From assembly GCA_023416855.1 (NCBI GenBank), contig JAEZGU010000238.1, positions 1 through 18,573 of the forward strand: a stretch of DNA of 18,573 bases. The letters are read 5' to 3'. The stretch is from Bacillota bacterium. Lineage in GTDB: Bacteria > Bacillota > Clostridia > Tissierellales > Sedimentibacteraceae. Made by a program: the position numbers and the translations under genes. This document shows positions 14,671 to 18,573 of this stretch, in pieces. The notes under the pieces are model-generated. The model had not been told where the DNA came from and searched no databases. It saw only the letters and a list, made by a program, of their open reading frames with translations. Numbering within the stretch: the stretch's first letter is position 1; each line of letters starts with the position of its first letter.

Positions 14671-15159
14671 ATGTTATGTAATGAATGCGGTAAAAATGAA
14701 GCTAAAGTACATGTAACTCAAATTATTAACGGCAATAAAACAGAAAGCCATTTATGTGAGGAATGTGCCAAGAGAAATCAAACCATATTAAACTCTAATT
14801 TTTCTATGGAAAATCTGTTTTCAGCAATGTTAAATAATGCATATAACACTTCAACACATATTCCTGCAAAAGGATGCTCAAAGTGCGGTATGACATATGA
14901 AGAATTTAGAAATACAGGTAAATTTGGATGCAATGATTGCATTGGTACATTTAAGCCAAGAATTATGCCTGTTGTTAAAAATATACAGGGTTATGAAAAT
15001 CACACCGGCAAAATTCCAAAAAGAGCAGGCGGCAGTTACAGAATTAAAAAGGATATAGAAAAACTCAAGAATGATCTGAAGTTAGCTATTGAAAAAGAAG
15101 AATATGAAAATGCAGCTAAGATAAGAGATAGAATTCGTGAGATGGAAGAAAATATTTAA
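14671..15159 (+). CDS. mcsA: McsA, zinc-binding activator of McsB
   Basis: This 162-residue protein begins with a zinc-finger-like CxxC pair (MLCNECG) followed by CEECAK. A second cysteine set, CSKCGMTYEEFRNTGKFGCNDC, lies around residues 69-90. A C-terminal UVR motif, KDIEKLKNDLKLAIEKEEYE and following, forms a helical hairpin. McsA binds and stimulates the arginine kinase McsB and links it to CtsR and ClpC. AGGAGG (14658-14663) is 7 nt before the ATG, and the gene starts 23 nt after ctsR. The order and length match other Firmicutes. Confidence 0.96.
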   Translation: MLCNECGKNEAKVHVTQIINGNKTESHLCEECAKRNQTILNSNFSMENLFSAMLNNAYNTSTHIPAKGCSKCGMTYEEFRNTGKFGCNDCIGTFKPRIMPVVKNIQGYENHTGKIPKRAGGSYRIKKDIEKLKNDLKLAIEKEEYENAAKIRDRIREMEENI

Positions 15160-15170
15160 GGGGTGATAGT

Positions 15171-16160
15171 ATGGATAATAAAGATATTGTTGTAACTAGC
15201 AGAATAAGGTTAGCCAGAAATTTAAAAAACTATAAGTTCCCTGTAAAAATAACTGATGAAGAAGCTGAAAGAATGATTTCTGAAGTAAGCAATGCAATCA
15301 ATAGAGTCAATTTAAACTATAAATTAACATATATGAGAGATGTAAGTAATCTTAAAAAAAGCGCGTTAGTTGAAAATCATTTAATAAGTCCTGCGTTGGC
15401 AGAAAAGGACAGAGCTGCCTTTTTATTAAGCAATGATAAAAAGGTTTCCGTTATGTTAAATGAAGAAGATCATATTAGAATTCAAACTATAAGTCCTGGT
15501 TTATCATTAAAAGAATGTTGGGATTTAAGTAATAAAATTGATGATGTAATAGAAGAGTCTGTTGACTATGCTTTTGATAATGAATTGGGTTATGTTACTT
15601 CATGTCCGACAAATATAGGTACAGGTATGAGAGCATCTGTTATGGTTCATTTGCCTGCATTATCCATTACAAATCAAATTGATAAATTATTATACGGAGT
15701 GTCACAATTAGGTGTAACTGTTAGAGGAGTGTATGGTGAAGGAACTAAATCTATAGGACACCTTTATCAAATTTCTAATCAAGGTACATTAGGAGCACAA
15801 GAGGAAACTTTAATAGAGAAAATAACTCAAATTGTTAATCAAATTATAGAAAAAGAAGTTAGGGTTAGAGAGCATCTTAAGAATAATAATTTTGATGAAA
15901 TAGAGGATGAGGTTTATAGAGCTTATGGGCTTTTGACAAATGCAAGAAGAATGACATCAGAAGAGTCTATGAAGCTGTTATCTATATTAAAGCTTGGCAA
16001 AGAAATGGATATTATTAAATTAGATAAAGAAATGGATATTTATCGCATTATGACTAAAATTCAACCAAGTAATATTGCATCAAATACTGAACACAATTTA
16101 AACCTAAAGGAAAGAGATAAAAAAAGAGCAGAAATATTAAGAAATGAATTATTACAATGA
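15171..16160 (+). CDS. mcsB: McsB, protein-arginine kinase
   Basis: This 329-residue protein is related to phosphagen kinases and phosphorylates arginines of CtsR and of damaged proteins to mark them for ClpCP. Seen are VTSRIRLARNL (8-18), the LNEEDHIRIQ loop (96-105), SCPTNIGTGMRASVM (144-158) around the active-site cysteine C145, GVYGEGTKSIGHLYQISNQ (186-204) and the C-terminal RDKKRA (315-320), which fits the RDxxRA motif of the allosteric phosphoarginine pocket. It is shorter than Bacillus McsB (363) because about 20 N-terminal residues before the kinase core and a few C-terminal ones are missing. The ribosome-binding site AAGGGGTG overlaps the mcsA stop, so translation is probably coupled. 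Confidence 0.96.
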   Translation: MDNKDIVVTSRIRLARNLKNYKFPVKITDEEAERMISEVSNAINRVNLNYKLTYMRDVSNLKKSALVENHLISPALAEKDRAAFLLSNDKKVSVMLNEEDHIRIQTISPGLSLKECWDLSNKIDDVIEESVDYAFDNELGYVTSCPTNIGTGMRASVMVHLPALSITNQIDKLLYGVSQLGVTVRGVYGEGTKSIGHLYQISNQGTLGAQEETLIEKITQIVNQIIEKEVRVREHLKNNNFDEIEDEVYRAYGLLTNARRMTSEESMKLLSILKLGKEMDIIKLDKEMDIYRIMTKIQPSNIASNTEHNLNLKERDKKRAEILRNELLQ

Positions 16161-16196
16161 ACAAAGCAAATAATATAGATTAAGGAGATGAAATAA

Positions 16197-18573
16197 ATGA
16201 TGAATGGTTTAAATAACTCAGCAAAGAATACGCTGGAATTAGCGCAAAGAGAAGTTAAGAATTTTAAACAAAACGTTCTTGGAACTGAACATATACTTAT
16301 AGGCTTAATGCTTGAACAAGAAGGAATAGCAGGCAAAATTCTTAGAAATAAATTAGATGTTAATAAAATAAGAGAAATTATTAAGAATTCAATTGGTATG
16401 GGAGATGAAGATCCTGAATATATTCAAATTAGCCCAAGAAGCAAGTATGTAATTGAACTTGCACGACAATATTCAACGCAAATGGGAATGCCTTATGTAG
16501 GTACAGAACATATACTTCTTGGACTAATAGATGAGGGAGAAGGAATTGCAGCTCAGATTATTAAGTCAGTAGTAAGCCTAAGAGATTTAAAAAATGAGGT
16601 AGTTGAAGCTATCAGACAGGGAAGCGGAGGAGCTGCCGGAGGTAATGCTAACTTTGGTGGAAGTACAGAACAGTCACAAAACAGCACTAAGACTATCGAT
16701 AAGTATGGAACTGATTTAAATCAACGTGCCAGAGAAGGAAGACTTGATCCGGTTATAGGCAGAGAGGATGTTATTGAAAGAGTCATTCAGATATTGTCAA
16801 GAAGAACAAAAAATAACCCTTGCTTAATTGGTGAACCCGGAGTTGGTAAGACCGCCATAGCAGAAGGTTTAGCTCAAGAAATTGTAAATGGAAATGTACC
16901 TGAAACATTAAAGGATAAAAGAGTGGTAACACTTGATATGGCAGGAATGGTTGCAGGAGCAAAGTATAGAGGAGAATTTGAAGAAAGACTAAAAAATGCT
17001 GTAGAGGAAATAAAAGCGGCAGGAAATATAATTTTATTCATAGATGAACTTCACACCATAATTGGAGCAGGAGCAGCAGAAGGTGCAATTGATGCATCAA
17101 ACATACTAAAGCCAACATTAGCAAGAGGAGAAATGCAAATTGTTGGTGCTACAACTTTAGATGAATACAAAAAACACATAGAAAAGGATGCAGCCCTTGA
17201 AAGAAGATTTCAGCCAATTACTGTTGAAGAACCAAGTGTTGAAGATACTATTAAAATATTAAAGGGCTTAAGAGATAAATATGAAGCTCACCACAAGGTT
17301 GCTATAACAGATGAAGCTATAGAAGCAGCATCTAAATTGTCACACAGATATATTTCAGACAGATTTTTACCTGATAAGGCAATTGATTTAATTGACGAAG
17401 CTGCATCAAGAACAAGATTAAAATCTTCTACACAACCAAAGGGATTAAAGGAAATAGAAGATAAAATAGCTGAGATAGTCAAAGAGAAGCAAGCTGCTAT
17501 AAACAATCAAGATTTTGAAAAAGCAGCATCTTTTAGAGATGAAGAAAAGAGATTAAGCGATGAACTTGATAAGCAAAAGAAGCTTTGGGCAGCAAAGAAC
17601 TCTAAAGACTCAAGAATCGGATATGAAGAAATAGCAGATATTGTTTCCCAATGGACCGGCGTGCCTGTTAAGAAGCTTCAAGGTGATGAATCAGAACGAT
17701 TATTGAATATGGAAGAAATACTACACAAAAGGGTAATTGGACAGAAGCAAGCAGTTGAAGCATTATCAAAAGCTATAAGAAGATCAAGAGTTGGATTAAA
17801 AGATCCTAAAAAGCCAATTGGTTCATTCATATTCTTAGGACCGACAGGAGTAGGTAAGACAGAGCTATCAAAAGCATTGGCAGAGTCTATGTTTGGTGAT
17901 GAGGATGCTATGATTAGGGTAGATATGTCTGAGTTCATGGAAAAACATTCGGTTTCTAAGCTAATTGGATCACCTCCGGGATACGTAGGATTTGATGATG
18001 GTGGTCAGTTAACTGAAAAAATCAGAAGAAAACCATACTCAGTTGTATTGTTTGATGAAATAGAAAAAGCACATCCTGATGTGTTTAACATATTATTACA
18101 GCTTTTAGATGACGGAAGATTAACTGATGCAAAGGGAAGAACAGTTGACTTTAAAAATACGGTTATAATTATGACTTCAAATGTTGGAGCAAGTACGATT
18201 AAAAAACAAAAAACACTTGGTTTTGCTACAAGTTCAACAGACGAAGAAAAAGATGATTATGAAAAAATGAAGGAAAATGTATTAGATGAGCTAAAGAAAA
18301 CATTCCGACCTGAATTTTTGAACCGTATAGATGAAATAATTGTTTTTCACTCATTGAATAAGGAACACATTAAAGAAATTGTTACATTGATGATTAACAA
18401 CTTATCAAAACGCCTTGAACAATTGAATATAAAAATAGAATTAGATGACAAAGCAAAGGACTTATTGGCAGAGGAAGGCTTTGATCCAATGTTTGGCGCT
18501 CGTCCTCTTCAAAGAGAAATAAGAAGAAAAATTGAAGACAGATTGTCAGAAGAACTATTAAAAGGAACAATCA
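16197..18573 (+). CDS. clpC: ClpC, AAA+ unfoldase subunit of the Clp protease (C-terminus cut by window edge)
   Basis: 792 complete codons are present out of an expected 810-820, so only the last residues are missing. In order: two Clp-N repeats (about 5-140), AAA1 with Walker A GEPGVGKT (212-219) and Walker B ILFIDE (279-284), a coiled-coil M-domain with UVR-like EKQAAINNQDFEKAASFRDEE (430-450 region), AAA2 with GPTGVGKT (548-555) and VVLFDE (616-621), and the ClpB/ClpC D2-small domain. It is an ATP-driven hexamer that unfolds phosphoarginine-tagged proteins for ClpP; McsA/McsB or MecA act as adaptors. GGAG (16184-16187) is 9 nt before the first of two consecutive ATGs, so I start at 16197 rather than 16200. 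It lies 36 nt after mcsB in the same operon. Confidence 0.97.
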   Translation, partial: MMNGLNNSAKNTLELAQREVKNFKQNVLGTEHILIGLMLEQEGIAGKILRNKLDVNKIREIIKNSIGMGDEDPEYIQISPRSKYVIELARQYSTQMGMPYVGTEHILLGLIDEGEGIAAQIIKSVVSLRDLKNEVVEAIRQGSGGAAGGNANFGGSTEQSQNSTKTIDKYGTDLNQRAREGRLDPVIGREDVIERVIQILSRRTKNNPCLIGEPGVGKTAIAEGLAQEIVNGNVPETLKDKRVVTLDMAGMVAGAKYRGEFEERLKNAVEEIKAAGNIILFIDELHTIIGAGAAEGAIDASNILKPTLARGEMQIVGATTLDEYKKHIEKDAALERRFQPITVEEPSVEDTIKILKGLRDKYEAHHKVAITDEAIEAASKLSHRYISDRFLPDKAIDLIDEAASRTRLKSSTQPKGLKEIEDKIAEIVKEKQAAINNQDFEKAASFRDEEKRLSDELDKQKKLWAAKNSKDSRIGYEEIADIVSQWTGVPVKKLQGDESERLLNMEEILHKRVIGQKQAVEALSKAIRRSRVGLKDPKKPIGSFIFLGPTGVGKTELSKALAESMFGDEDAMIRVDMSEFMEKHSVSKLIGSPPGYVGFDDGGQLTEKIRRKPYSVVLFDEIEKAHPDVFNILLQLLDDGRLTDAKGRTVDFKNTVIIMTSNVGASTIKKQKTLGFATSSTDEEKDDYEKMKENVLDELKKTFRPEFLNRIDEIIVFHSLNKEHIKEIVTLMINNLSKRLEQLNIKIELDDKAKDLLAEEGFDPMFGARPLQREIRRKIEDRLSEELLKGTI

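Noticed and set aside
15999..16040. 15-bp direct repeat (AAAGAAATGGATATT) within mcsB
   Set aside because: It does not lengthen the protein compared with Bacillus McsB in that region and probably reflects biased codons in two similar short helices.

Overview
The window looks like chromosome from a low-G+C, obligately anaerobic, probably spore-forming Firmicute of the Clostridia/Tissierellia type. This rests on the strongly A+T-rich background, the AGGAGG ribosome-binding sites, the ctsR-mcsA-mcsB-clpC heat-shock operon, a tungsten-type aldehyde:ferredoxin oxidoreductase (AOR), a tryptophanase and a CotA-type spore-coat oxidase. Species was not determined. No tRNA, rRNA, CRISPR array, transposase or phage gene is visible.

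Layout from left to right. (1) 1-1963, minus: a long DUF445 membrane protein, cut by the left edge. (2) 2184-4205, plus: an EF-G paralogue. It converges through a shared hairpin on (3) 4249-5856, minus: a CotA-like multicopper oxidase with a candidate sigma-K promoter. (4) 6029-6655, plus: a small metallophosphoesterase that has lost both histidines of one metal site. It converges on (5) 6683-7393, minus: a peroxiredoxin with the archaeal-type C50/C207/C213 pattern, preceded by a long imperfect palindrome. (6) 7591-8985, minus: tryptophanase, with a good sigma-A promoter, a G+C-rich leader and its own terminator. (7) 9131-12921, minus: a module made of an AcoR-like sigma-54 activator, an AOR and a MoaD/ThiS-type small protein. 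(8) 13111-14025, plus: a DUF2935 protein. (9) 14183 to the right edge, plus: ctsR-mcsA-mcsB-clpC behind a textbook CtsR operator, with clpC cut by the edge.

How the genes work together. The AOR module appears self-contained: the activator gene lies just upstream of the AOR, and the gap between them holds a sigma-54 (-24/-12) promoter and, about 115 bp further up, a TTGATACA/TGTATCAA palindrome that could be the activator site. AOR oxidises aldehydes, or reduces acids, with ferredoxin; the MoaD-like protein probably supplies pterin dithiolene sulfur. Tryptophanase fits amino-acid fermentation. The peroxiredoxin and the CotA-like oxidase suggest oxidant handling and spore-coat functions. CtsR, McsA, McsB and ClpC form the arginine-phosphorylation and proteolysis stress system.

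The most striking observation is an in-frame TAA in the AOR gene. The conserved AOR C-terminal tail continues in the same frame for 33 codons after it and ends just before the moaD-like start, so the gene is either freshly truncated or carries a sequence error. Next in interest are the palindrome upstream of the peroxiredoxin, the sigma-54 regulatory region and the degenerate phosphoesterase metal site. I did not find a clearly new multi-gene system.
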